NCBI GenBank assembly: GCA_942159475.1
Contig: OW804097.1
Location: forward strand, 111,476,582 to 111,540,581
Direction: 5' to 3'
Length of the DNA stretch: 64,000 nucleotides
From: Sthenelais limicola
Lineage: Eukaryota; Annelida; Polychaeta; Phyllodocida; Sigalionidae
In this document: piece by piece, positions 34,901 through 56,110 of the stretch
Numbering within the stretch: position 1 is the stretch's first letter
Layout of the letters: every line of letters starts with the position of its first letter
Program-made: the position numbers and the translations under genes
Notes under the pieces: generated by a model
What the model saw: the letters and a program-made list of their open reading frames with translations, nothing else
Databases searched by the model: none
Told to the model about the DNA's origin: nothing

Positions 34901-37640
34901 ACCCCCCCTACCTAGTTTTCAGCCAGATGAATCGGAAACACACCTATATTTTTTGTTGACCTAACCATGCAGGTGTAGAAAATGTCTATCTGTCCTTCTA
35001 TATTAACCAGGTGGCCTCATAGACAGGGCACATCACCTGAACATTGCTTACAAGGCAATGACAGAGGCGGTTTCACTATCAAATGCAGTGGAGACAGCTG
35101 TCAGTATGACAGATGAGCAGGACACTCTGATAGTGACCACTGCTGACCACTCACAAGGCATGGTCATGATGGGCTACACTCACCCAGATGTTGACATCAT
35201 GGGTATGTATTTTAGATTTAGTTTATTGTTTCAAATCATTCCCAATAACTCATATTACCTATCAGAACTATTCATCGTAACTGAAACACAACTTTTTAAA
35301 ACTTGATTAGGCCTACTTTACCGCTGTTGCATCATTTCACTGGCATTTCTCATACAAACTGAAATTGTAGGCTATCTGTATAGGCCTATAATTTAAATTC
35401 CAACTTGTTTCATCCTTTTGGACCTCCATTTCGTCCCATCTCATTCCACTCCTTAATGTATTTCATCATATTATTGTTGTTCAACCCCTACAACTTGTAC
35501 CCAGGAACTCATGCCTTATCATCGGCATGCTCCGATGGCAAAGGTCACCCTTTTTAAATAAACGTGTGTGAGTAGTATATCAAAAGTAGACAAAGTCAAC
35601 GGCTCTTCATATTATGTGTTATATAAGACCAAAATTGTTTCCTATATATATAGGCCTATCATTAAAAGCATATATGATAAAACAGTTAACTAACTCGTTG
35701 GTTTCAGTAACTTAGTAGGCCACTATTTAACTCGTTGTTACGCAACTCGTGCAATATTCACGCACCTTCAACCAACTCGTTAGTTACCCTGTATTTATAT
35801 CCAGGTGTATCAAAGAGGGTTGCATACGGGGCTGAGGATGAGACATATACCATGTTGGGGAAGGATGGACTGCCCTGGTTGACTCTGACCTATGCTAATG
35901 GTCCTGGCTACATACTGCACCGGACAAACGGCTCCCTCAGTGGCCCTGAAGCCGTCCGCAGGAATGTAACAATGGATGCTGAGACTAATGCTACCAGTAA
36001 GTGACACTGAAGTTGTTAAGTATTGAATAGAGAGATTTAGCAACCACAACGCACCAACACAACAGTAACACATCCACTAACCTTTAGTACATTATTCACC
36101 GTTATGGGGATATCTTGAGAGGCCTGCATTAAAGCGCCTCTCAAGATATCCCCACAGAGGTAGTAGGACCTACTGTACAAATAGTTAGTGGATGCGTTAG
36201 TCTTGTGTTGGTGCATTGTGGTTGCTAAATCTGACATTATGAGAAGTAGAGAGCAACACAGAACGACGTGTGATCAAACTGTGTGAGTAAACCATGGGTT
36301 ACATGTAGCCTAGACCCTAACTGAAATCTGCAAACGTTTCCTTTGGAAACGGAAATTAATTGAATTAAGCTGACACAAGTTGTGAATACTTTAAAACAGC
36401 AAAACAGTAATAGAACAATAAAATATCAACTGCAACTGTGTCTCGTTAGATCTGATGATATGTGTTCAAATTCAAATTCAAAAATTCTTTATTGCTGATG
36501 GTAAAATTACGAACGGTGGATCTCTGACTGTTGTCTTCCAATCAAGATTGCTGATTGGCTGGCTCATGCTCCTTGTTGGGAGCTCCCAGGTCACCTGACC
36601 CTCCATATTCATATTAAACAAATGATAAGTTACAATAGACAATAATTGATAATAACAATAATTTGAATATTAATAATGATTACTTGATTTCACATTGTTA
36701 CGTAATACTTGTGTGGCATGATGTAACTTAAGAGGTTTTGATTGTGAGCTTAAATTCCAAATTTGCAGGAGGGGTTTTACATTAGCTTTATTTTGAACTT
36801 CCAATTCAGAGAGAGAATGGGATGACATGCTAATAATTCAATATTTCTTGGACGAGATTGCGCAGTACCAAGTTCCATTCACTATTTATTATATATACCA
36901 CTAGCATAGAAAAATGTTGAAATATAAACTTTGGGTTTTGGTTCTGAATTGTCTAAGTATGTAGGCCTATCTAAAAGCTGAAAGCTAAACCCCTTTTTTT
37001 TCCTTTTTTTAAAAAATACTTTTATTCAATCTGTCAACAAATTCTCTTTTTCTCCTGGGGTCGATAACACTAAGATTACATCGTAGCTAAACCCTATTTG
37101 ATCTGCAGTACTGTTGTAACCAATAGAACCACCTATAGCCCAAGTAGAAAGGGCAATCAAACTACCTGGGCTATAGATGGTACTATTGGTGACAACAGTA
37201 CTGCAGTATCACCTGACATGCAGTGGCTAAACTACATACCCGTTGGGCATATTCTGCTTCAGTCAGTGGGCTGTTTCTACTCCCTCTGTATATACCTCCC
37301 TGGTTCATATAATAATAAATGTATTTTATACACACAAGTTGTTTCTACTTTGCTTCACCCAGGAACTGGTAACTACACTCAGGACGCGGGCTTCCCTTAC
37401 AAGAGCGGCAGCCACGCTGGGGAAGATGTAGCCATATTTGCCAGGGGACCCATGGCCCATCTCTTCTCAGGTGCTCAGGAGCAGAACTATATCGCCCATG
37501 TCATGATGTATGCTTCATGTGTGGGCCCTAATACGGACCACTGTAAGGGCAAAAGAACCAATGGTTCATCTTCTCATCACAACAGTGGGCTTTATTTATT
37601 GTACGTTAGTTTGATCGCAGTACTTCTGCTGGTTAGATGA
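25985..37640 (+). CDS. ALPL: alkaline phosphatase, GPI-anchored, 11 coding exons (complete)
   Basis: Secreted/GPI-anchored zinc-magnesium phosphomonoesterase acting at the cell surface. Coding exons: 25985-26063, 27820-27918, 28451-28605, 29489-29666, 31153-31322, 32231-32335, 32835-32949, 33476-33604, 35011-35202, 35805-35996, 37363-37640. All have AG/GT borders with matching phases and total 1692 nt (563 aa plus stop). Residues 1-23 are a hydrophobic signal peptide. Visible active-site parts: GDGMG (metal Asp72), ESAQTAT (nucleophile Ser122), THAT (His184/Thr186), DRKW (Arg197), VIMGGGR (228-234), VEGG (Glu343), IDRAHH (Asp348, His352), ADHS (Asp389, His390) and SHAGED (His489). The C-terminus has a polar Gly/Ser/Asn stretch and then a hydrophobic tail (about 546-562), typical of a GPI signal. 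The start is the first ATG after a TATA-type promoter and opens the signal peptide. The Asp usual before the catalytic Ser is Glu here. The family call is secure; the paralogue (ALPL-like) is inferred. Confidence 0.95.
26761..26985. mobile_element. MITE family D in phosphatase intron 1
   Basis: Starts AATTCAGTCTACAGGCCCAA and ends GTTTGTACCTAGACTGAATT. AATTCAGTCTA/TAGACTGAATT are inverted, and the interior GAAAGCCTCTCGC is shared with the other D copies. Confidence 0.7.
27007..27210. mobile_element. foldback element in phosphatase intron 1
   Basis: AAGGCTGACGCACACATGGC at the left is the exact inverse of GCCATGTGTGCGTCAGCCTT at the right. The arms of roughly 95 bp also share CCCCACGATTTGGGTC / GACCCAAATCGTGGGG and TTTCATTTCAAA / TTTGAAATGAAA. 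Confidence 0.8.
28127..28351 (+). mobile_element. MITE family B in phosphatase intron 2
   Basis: TGGGTGAGATTTTTAAAAAA with TGTACAATTGGC on the left and GAATTGTACATTTTCTGACG on the right; it ends about 100 bp before exon 3. Confidence 0.75.
28712..28800 (+). mobile_element. MITE family C fragment in phosphatase intron 3
   Basis: CGCATGGAATTATGGAAGTC and the following TATGGAAAACATGGT match the inner-left part of family C. Confidence 0.45.
29180..29431. mobile_element. foldback element in phosphatase intron 3
   Basis: TAGCGGAACTCCACTAGAGG on the left mirrors CCTCTAGCGGAGTTCTGCTA on the right. TTGTTGCCCACTAACAACA mirrors the TTAGTGGGCAGCAACAA region. It ends about 60 bp before exon 4. Confidence 0.75.
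30664..30772. mobile_element. short deletion derivative of MITE family A
   Basis: Both termini (CTGTGTTACAGCAAAATGAG and TGCGACTTGTGACTCATTTT) are kept with only about 110 bp between them. It abuts the duplicated acceptor described below. Confidence 0.7.
30767..31158 (+). mobile_element. insert flanked by a duplicated intron-4 splice acceptor, retroposon-like
   Basis: TAACATATTGTAT followed by ATTTTACCTACGTCAGGCAAAT occurs at 30767-30803 and again at 31126-31158, directly before exon 5. The 322 bp between ends with AATAAAATC and a short T/A run. The flanking repeats are about 33-37 bp (one TATA difference). Only the downstream acceptor reads into the conserved exon. Confidence 0.6.
31334..31550. 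mobile_element. foldback element (family F) at the start of phosphatase intron 5
   Basis: AAGGGTGGTCTCCACTGG mirrors CCAGTGGAGACCACCCTT. The arms contain 12-bp GCGGTAAGCTCT-type units, about two on the left and three on the right. The centre is CATGGCCAGTGAACCATG. It begins 12 bp after exon 5. Confidence 0.85.
32550..32710. mobile_element. TA-flanked MITE in phosphatase intron 6
   Basis: CAGTGGAACCTC and GAGGTTCCACTG are inverted, with TA on both sides (32548-32549, 32711-32712). Internal inverted pairs include AGACCACC/GGTGGTCT. A TA target and CAGTGGAACCTC-type ends are typical of Tc1/mariner/pogo-derived MITEs (from memory). Confidence 0.75.
33041..33370. mobile_element. MITE family A, left part, in phosphatase intron 7
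   Basis: ATATGTGATGTGTCACAGAA with AATGAGTCATAAGTC is the left terminus; the right terminus has decayed. Confidence 0.55.
33394..33443 (+). repeat. 25-bp tandem duplication
   Basis: TTCAGAATCGCAAGGGATAT plus AGTAT occurs twice in perfect succession, 32 bp before exon 8. Confidence 0.9.
33813..33866. other. perfect 24-bp hairpin in phosphatase intron 8
   Basis: Arm 33813-33836 (TTTCATAGTACACTGTGCAT with GCTT) is the exact reverse complement of 33843-33866, with a 6-base GTTTGT loop. Flanks do not pair further. Confidence 0.8.
34014..34290 (+). mobile_element. MITE family C, right end missing, in phosphatase intron 8
   Basis: TAGGGGATTTGCATGTCCGC opens it, and family order is kept to TTGGTAAATATTTGTATGTC. 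The terminal ATGCAAATCCCCTA is absent. Confidence 0.7.
34367..34438 (+). tRNA. tRNA-Glu (anticodon UUC), inside alkaline phosphatase intron 8
   Basis: This 72-nt cloverleaf has acceptor arms TCCCATA / TGTGGGA (one T-G pair) and discriminator A at 34438. The A box is TGGTCTAGTGG and the B box GGTTCGATTCC. The anticodon stem CTTGC/GCAGG holds loop CTTTCAC, giving anticodon TTC. There is no intron and no encoded CCA, as expected for eukaryotes. A TTTTT Pol III terminator follows at 34444-34448. Near-identity to the conserved animal tRNA-Glu pattern and intact stems argue for a functional gene rather than a SINE head. It lies on the sense strand of the host intron. Confidence 0.93.
34604..34960. 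mobile_element. MITE family H in phosphatase intron 8
   Basis: ATAGGTGTGTTTCCGATTA on the left mirrors the right end (AATCGGAAACACACCTAT). CCTACCTAG and CTTCCCCTACC tracts lie inside. A second copy is at 38625-38940. It begins 160 bp after the tRNA gene. Confidence 0.7.
36033..36232. mobile_element. foldback element in phosphatase intron 10
   Basis: AGATTTAGCAACCACAACGC pairs with GCATTGTGGTTGCTAAATCT, and GGGGATATCTTGAGAGGC with GCGCCTCTCAAGATATCCCC. The arms of about 95 bp fill the element. Confidence 0.8.
37085..37312. mobile_element. family J fragment just upstream of phosphatase exon 11
   Basis: GGGCAATCAAACTACCTGGG, CACCTGACATGCAGTGGCTA and CTCCCTCTGTATATACCTCC occur in the same relation as parts of the 13.9-14.8-kb element. 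It ends 50 bp before the acceptor. Confidence 0.6.
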
Positions 37641-37774
37641 GTTGTAATCAAAGATACTATATATATCTTTGCTGTGACTTCTGTGGTTGCAGTTCTCTAA
37701 GGGTTTATTGCACCCACAAACGGGCCTAAAGTTATATACCATACAAACCTCTCACCGGGCCCTATATGGGTATA

Positions 37775-38408
37775 TGGGTCTGAGCTCCAGAAAATGTGCA
37801 ATTAGCAGCTCTACGCATTTAGTAAATTCTGCTAAATTATAGTCTGTCCGAAAAGTAGTTGACACGTGATTCCTTATCCCTTTAAGGGGAGGGAAAAGTG
37901 GGAGATTTCTGATTTCTATTTATGACAAGGACCTGTCCACTCTTTGCCCAGCGAGTTGCTTATTGCAATCAATCATGGGGAAACAGGGCCTGTATAACCA
38001 GCTCTTCCGTCCTTTTAACCAAAACAACAGCTGCAGCACATGGAACAGAGACAGCACAATACAGTACAGCTGGACATTTTGGCCATGGTTAGCTATGGTT
38101 GGTCGCAAACGGCAGTGGTCGGTCGCAAACGGTGATTCTGGGACAATTAGTTTGAAGTCAAAATTCTCCCACTTTTCCCTCCTAATTTAAGGAATCACGT
38201 GTCAACTACTTTTCGGACAGACTAGACTGAAACTTAGACTGATTTCTAGGTATGGCTAAGTCTGTATAATTGTGTTTATTGCGTTGATTCAAAAAATATG
38301 TTTGGTTACGTTCAACTTTATTTGCAACCTCATTTCTGTCTTAAATCTGAATCATTTGAGAGGATTGAGAAGAAAGGCGAATTGTGCATTTTCTGGCTAT
38401 TTCACCCA
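37775..38408 (+). mobile_element. MITE family B copy interrupted by another element
   Basis: Left part TGGGTCTGAGCTCCAGAAAA to GCTAAATTA; right part GACTGAAAC to GGCGAATTGTGCATTTTCTG. The halves join in family order when 37842-38222 is removed. Confidence 0.8.
37842..38222. mobile_element. TA-flanked transposon (family E) nested in MITE B
   Basis: GTCTGTCCGAAAAGTAGTTG is the exact inverse of the right end. Pairing continues through ACACGTGATTCCTTA and GGGAAAAGTGGGAGA, about 60 bp in all. TA lies on both sides (37840-37841, 38223-38224). At 381 bp it is non-coding; the form is Tc1/mariner-like. Confidence 0.85.
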
Positions 38409-38624
38409 TAACTTGTTAAATCATAAATAATCATAATATAAATTGTCAAGTGATTTTCTGTCTGTGAGAAATCAAATGTCATTAAATGAATTATCTTTTA
38501 ACGAGTTATTAGGGTGCATTACTATCTTACATTAGGGCTCGTTATTTTTGTAAATGAATCAGCAGGCATTTTGAGAAATAAAAAATATATTTTTACCTTC
38601 GAATGAATGAAACTTGGCAAAATA

Positions 38625-38940
38625 TCGTGGGTGTGTTTCCAATTTATCTGGCTGAAAAATAGGTAGGGTGGTGGTAAAATTGTTTTTATTCTTTTTTAAG
38701 GAAACCATTCCAGAACTGAAAAAAATGTTTATTGTATAACAATAATTGTTTTAATCGAGGGAAATGTGCCTTTTGAGTTCCGGTTTGGGAAAACCTGTTT
38801 TCCTGCTTTTAATAGCTTTTTTTTTTTATCAAAAAATCCCCCAAAATCAGCTATGGTACTAAAGATTTTAGGTAGGGGAAGGTTTTTCAAGGCAATGGGA
38901 GTAAATCAGAAACACGCCTATATTTTGTTTGGCCTCATAT
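38625..38940. mobile_element. MITE family H, second copy (inverted)
   Basis: GTGGGTGTGTTTCCAATT, GGTAGGGTGGTGGTAAA, TTCCGGTTTGGGAAAACCTG and GGTAGGGGAAGG match the 34.6-kb copy read in reverse. It ends AGAAACACGCCTATA. Confidence 0.65.
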
Positions 38941-39044
38941 ATGTATTCAAGCAGCTTAATAATATTCATCCCTTATCTGTAGTTTTCCCTAATTTGTCCC
39001 CCTCCCCCCCGCCTAATCTCTGAATTGTGCTTAGATGTAAAATG

Positions 39045-39165
39045 GTTAATGTCAGTGATTAGACGCCTACTACGCTAATGAATTTTCCGGTCCTGGAGTA
39101 AGCATTCAAATGACATTTTGCAGTGTGAAGCGCGAGACTTTCCCTTAGTTTGGAGGGACTCTTAA
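39045..39165. mobile_element. MITE family D, partial copy
   Basis: GTCAGTGATTAGACGCCTAC and GAAGCGCGAGACTTTCCCTT are family D interior; the termini are lost. Confidence 0.55.
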
Positions 39166-39169
39166 TTCA

Positions 39170-40172
39170 TTACCAGTAATTTGCTTATCCGCGACCACCC
39201 GATACAAGTGAAGACACAAATTCATAAAAACGCAGCACTAGGGGTTCTCAGATTTATTTGATCGAACTTTGATGAATAACACAACTGGTAAAACATAAGC
39301 ACTTTCCTCGAAAATACGATTCTGCATAAATATACCGATATAATTTGATCACTTAAGATTTACATGGGATTACCTGCAAAATTCTTCTTTTGATTATTAC
39401 ATATTTCCTAACGTTACCCTCAAAGCAACCTCTAGAAAACATAGAACGGTGTAACTTACACATGACCGGCATATAACCTGACAAGATTTTGCATATTACC
39501 AGAAATTTCTGAGCTCAATTAAAAGATTTAATAACTGCCACCCCATTGTTTAGTCGTAGGTAATATTTGTGATATACATACTCCGGCTATGTAATTTATT
39601 TCTACTAACTACATGTACATTTTATTGGCTAGGGTGAGTGAGGGGGATATATTGGAATGATCATCACTTATAATTATTTCTACAAGACATCAACGTTCGA
39701 ACATTTCTATCTGTACATTTTATATTACCATTCATTCGTCTCTCGACAGATTTTGACATTTGTACATTTATAACTTTGAAACTTAAGTAAAGGGTTCCTG
39801 TATTGCTTAACGCCCAAGCATAGCTACCACTGACCCTTTTTGTACACGTGGCCACAAAATGAAATGAATGGTCAACAAATATACATATATCATACAGAGA
39901 CTTGCTTTGAATTTGACCAAAAATTATACTCGAATCGTACACGCGTTTGTTTTGAACTTTTCACAAGGAAATATGGGTAACATGACACGTTCTCTCGACA
40001 ATTTCTCAAATGATAACTTCACCGAGACTACTTTAAACACTTAAGATATACTCCTTCTAACCTTTCAACGCAACACTCGTGTTTTCTCATCTAAGGATTA
40101 ATATCGTGGGTTCAGGACGAATACCACTTACTCCCACGTCCATGTTGGTGCAAAATGATGACGTAACGATAA
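39170..40172. other. gene-free intergenic DNA between the phosphatase and AP2M1 3' ends
   Basis: The genes converge here. No reading frame, RNA or repeat was recognised. Confidence 0.5.
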
Positions 40173-40375
40173 TAGGGGATTTGCCTTCGTACCACTTCCA
40201 GCTTTGCAATGGCTTTTGGGAGTAAGGCCTTACTTAGTTTAGCTTTCATAAACATTTTAATATAAGCTTTTTTATTCAACTCATTGATATTTTTCCCGTT
40301 TGGAACGTTGTTCGTAATAGATCAATTGCCTAATCCTTCACCTGAGCACATAAAATGGCAGATGCAAGTCCCCTA
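40173..40375. mobile_element. MITE family C, short derivative
   Basis: Ends TAGGGGATTTGCCTTCGTA and GATGCAAGTCCCCTA remain; the interior is diverged and reduced to about 200 bp. Confidence 0.6.
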
Positions 40376-40723
40376 TTGTGTTATCGGTGCTTATTGCCAA
40401 TCGCCGACATCCAGATCTTTACTATTTATTATCTTATCATCTATTAGTATTCAGTTTAACAATACACCCCTTCTTCTTTTTGATATCATACACGAATACT
40501 CTTCTTTATACATATATATTCCCCCTTGCCTTCCGCAACAATAATTAACATTGCCAAAAAAAATAAAGAAAAAATATCAAATTAAAGACGATATGCCACA
40601 TAAAGTGTCTTCGCAATCGAAGCGAACGGACTGAAATACTTAGACCTACATGAAGAGAAAGTGTTTCATTTTGCCGTTTTGGCGTTATTTCCAAGCGCTG
40701 TGTTCGAATACTAATTTCAAAAG

Positions 40724-40729
40724 TTTATT
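40724..40729 (-). terminator. candidate AP2M1 polyadenylation signal
   Basis: TTTATT on the plus strand reads AATAAA on the minus strand, about 420 nt after the AP2M1 stop codon. It is the first canonical hexamer downstream. It lies before a MITE C copy at 40173-40375, so the transcript probably ends before the repeat. Usage is inferred. Confidence 0.4.
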
Positions 40730-41145
40730 GTGCTATGTAGCCCGATCTCTAGTGTTCTTTTCACCCGACCCTTTTCCCTCATATCAGATTCACGATCTGA
40801 GTCAACAGAGAAAAACCATTTTAACAAAGTTGTCTCAAAAACCGTCAACCAGTACTGATTGTCCTTTTGGTAGGATCGACAACTTCGATTTTAATCATTC
40901 TAAGGACACCTACAACATTCACCCCTTGCGATTCTCTAGTATTAAGGATGTCAAAGTTGGCAGCTTCGAATCTTGGGCATAATAAACAAAGCAACAATAC
41001 GAACAGAAACAAAGGTTGCTGACGGTGGTTCTCTTATGCTCTGGATTGTATTTCTTCTCGTCATCATGTAGCAGCACATCTAAAACATATGAATGTAATT
41101 GTTTTGTAATTTCTTTCCCAATAGTTCTCAGGTCTATTCACGGCC

Positions 41146-54113
<12,968 letters not shown>

Positions 54114-55823
54114 TCATTCTGAAACATAACAGAAGAAATGGATCATAAGATACACATAAATTGGAAAGACACTTTAAAATCATTTGTCTTATTTAATTAT
54201 TATCGGTACCATTTATATCATGATTCAGTTGACTGTTGTATTGAACGTGTTTCTAATCTATCAATAAAGAAAAGAGACGGGAAATCCTGTTTTCAGTTAG
54301 TAATTAAATGCTTTCCATGACAATCTTTCTGCACTACGGTACCCCGAAAGAAATATCCATAGATCAAAGAAATTTAACGAGAAACAGCATCACGTCACAA
54401 CTGGAAAGTTCAGATGTCCAGAGTGAGACATCAAGTATGATAAAGTTGATCATGTTTAATATTTATCCTATCAATCATCGGATAATGAAACATTTTTTAA
54501 ACCGTCGTAAAAGCGATGTACTAACTTGTCTAATACTTAGAATCAAGAAATATGAAAGCTAAGCATAACCATTGCGTCATAAATGATAATATATTAGAAC
54601 ACTGAGGCCCTCGCGTGATATGAATCAATTCCCATGAGAACCGACTCTCTGGTCTGGAATAACGAGGCCGAGGGCGGTGTGGCTAAGGAATATTGACTAT
54701 AATTATCCAGTACAACTACAAGCTTATATGGAAAATGTCTAACTCTGTCTAACTGTTACTCTGTAGCCAAGATTGTGTCTACAAGTGTAACACCAGGGAG
54801 GCTGTACACACTCATAGAATGCGGAAGCAGAGATTACATTGATATCATATATTGTGGAGATAACATTTATTCTAAAACAATCGCAACGTTCAAGAAGAAT
54901 ACAACAAGCATTTGCAAAGGGAAAATGGAAAATGGGTCAATTATTCTTTTTATACAGTAATCATATTCGAAGATAATTATTGAATAGGCCTACAATAATC
55001 ATGTCATTCATGACTCATGTTCTTAACGTTATGTAACCTTAAGCTCAAAGCTGCAACATTCTGCATTCCTCCAAGACCAAGTGGATTTGATACAACAGTT
55101 TATACATATAACAAGGAAAGTTTGGCATTGTCCATTAATCCGTGGAGTGCAGGTCAATGCCCAAGGAAATAATGAGAGTAAGAATGTAGCGTAGGCTATC
55201 ATGAATGTATGGATCAAAAGCAAATCAAAGGCAAAGTCTCAGGCCAGGGTCGAATCCACTGTCACCGACACTGGCACTGGTCATAACTCTGGTCAACAAC
55301 ACATTCACTCCTTATAATATTCAGAACCTCGTATTTAGAGAACGAGAACTCACGCAATGAATAACAAATTAGTGTGCTTGGCAAATTATCTGACTCTAAT
55401 AAATAATCTAATTCTAAATTGACTAGTAAAATCATAATAATAATGTGTAACTGTAAGCCTAGGCCAAGGGCAAGGGCCAAGGCCAGTGACGACCAAACTG
55501 TAACTGATCTCGGACATGATAAGCAAAAATATACCTTATATCAATTAATAAACGGTTACAATGGATACCGAGGTACCATAAGAAAGTACCAGAATAGACA
55601 ACAGAGATTGAAGGAAGAGATTTAGACAAACGTGAAAGTTGAGTCACGTCAACCTGAGCGGTCTCGGTGGCTGTCAAAAACAGAGATGCCGGGGGTGGAT
55701 CTCGGCGTATTTATCAAGATTTACACATAGAACAGGATAATATAAGAGCACTCCTACACCTTAAATGCAATACTCATGTAATTTGCGCGACTACAATAAG
55801 TAAAGTAACCCCAATCTCCATAC

Positions 55824-55900
55824 CTGATTAAAAATTCCTATTTATCTTGCTCTCCTACCAGAGGAAGTGGGAGGTACATCCAAGATGGCTGCCACACCGC
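55824..55900 (-). other. AP2M1: putative 5' non-coding exon of AP2M1
   Basis: On the minus strand a good donor (ATCAG|GTATGG) ends an exon at 55824. The coding exon upstream of ATG 54086 is preceded by an acceptor (TTATGTTTCAG|AATGAAG) near 54121. Together they imply a leader exon starting around 55900 spliced to the ATG exon, removing about 1.7 kb. The transcription start itself is inferred from the promoter motifs, not seen. Confidence 0.5.
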
Positions 55901-56100
55901 CTTTCGACAATTGTCGGAAAATTACGGAAACTAACGAATCAAAGATTATTTGGATAATACTCTAAATGTTCAATACAATTCAATTATATATGATTGCTAA
56001 CATATATGTCGCGATAGAATGAGAAATATGTGAAAGTTCGTATTTTTAAAGAAAAGTTAACTTATTTCCCATCAGCACTTCCTCTTCCTCTTTCACATCC
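55855..56100. promoter_or_regulatory. bidirectional promoter between AP2M1 and RPL22
   Basis: About 180 bp separate the inferred AP2M1 start (about 55900, minus) from the RPL22 start (about 56078, plus). Visible elements are AAGATGGCTGCC at 55882-55893 (YY1-type, typical of housekeeping promoters), an ETS-type AGAGGAAGTGG at 55859-55869, and the pyrimidine run at 56078-56096 that opens the RPL22 transcript. No TATA box is seen close to either start. Sharing of the promoter is inferred from geometry. Confidence 0.55.
56078..56096 (+). promoter_or_regulatory. 5'TOP-type transcription start of RPL22
   Basis: The uninterrupted pyrimidine stretch CTTCCTCTTCCTCTTTC begins 33 bp before the ATG. Terminal oligopyrimidine starts are the known mark of ribosomal-protein mRNAs under mTOR control. 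The exact start C is inferred. Confidence 0.6.
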
Positions 56101-56110
56101 ATCGTCCACA

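Noticed and set aside
37098..37362. Open frame running upstream from phosphatase exon 11
   Set aside because: The frame is open into intron 10 by chance; the sequence is a family J repeat and the acceptor at 37361-37362 fits the phase from exon 10.
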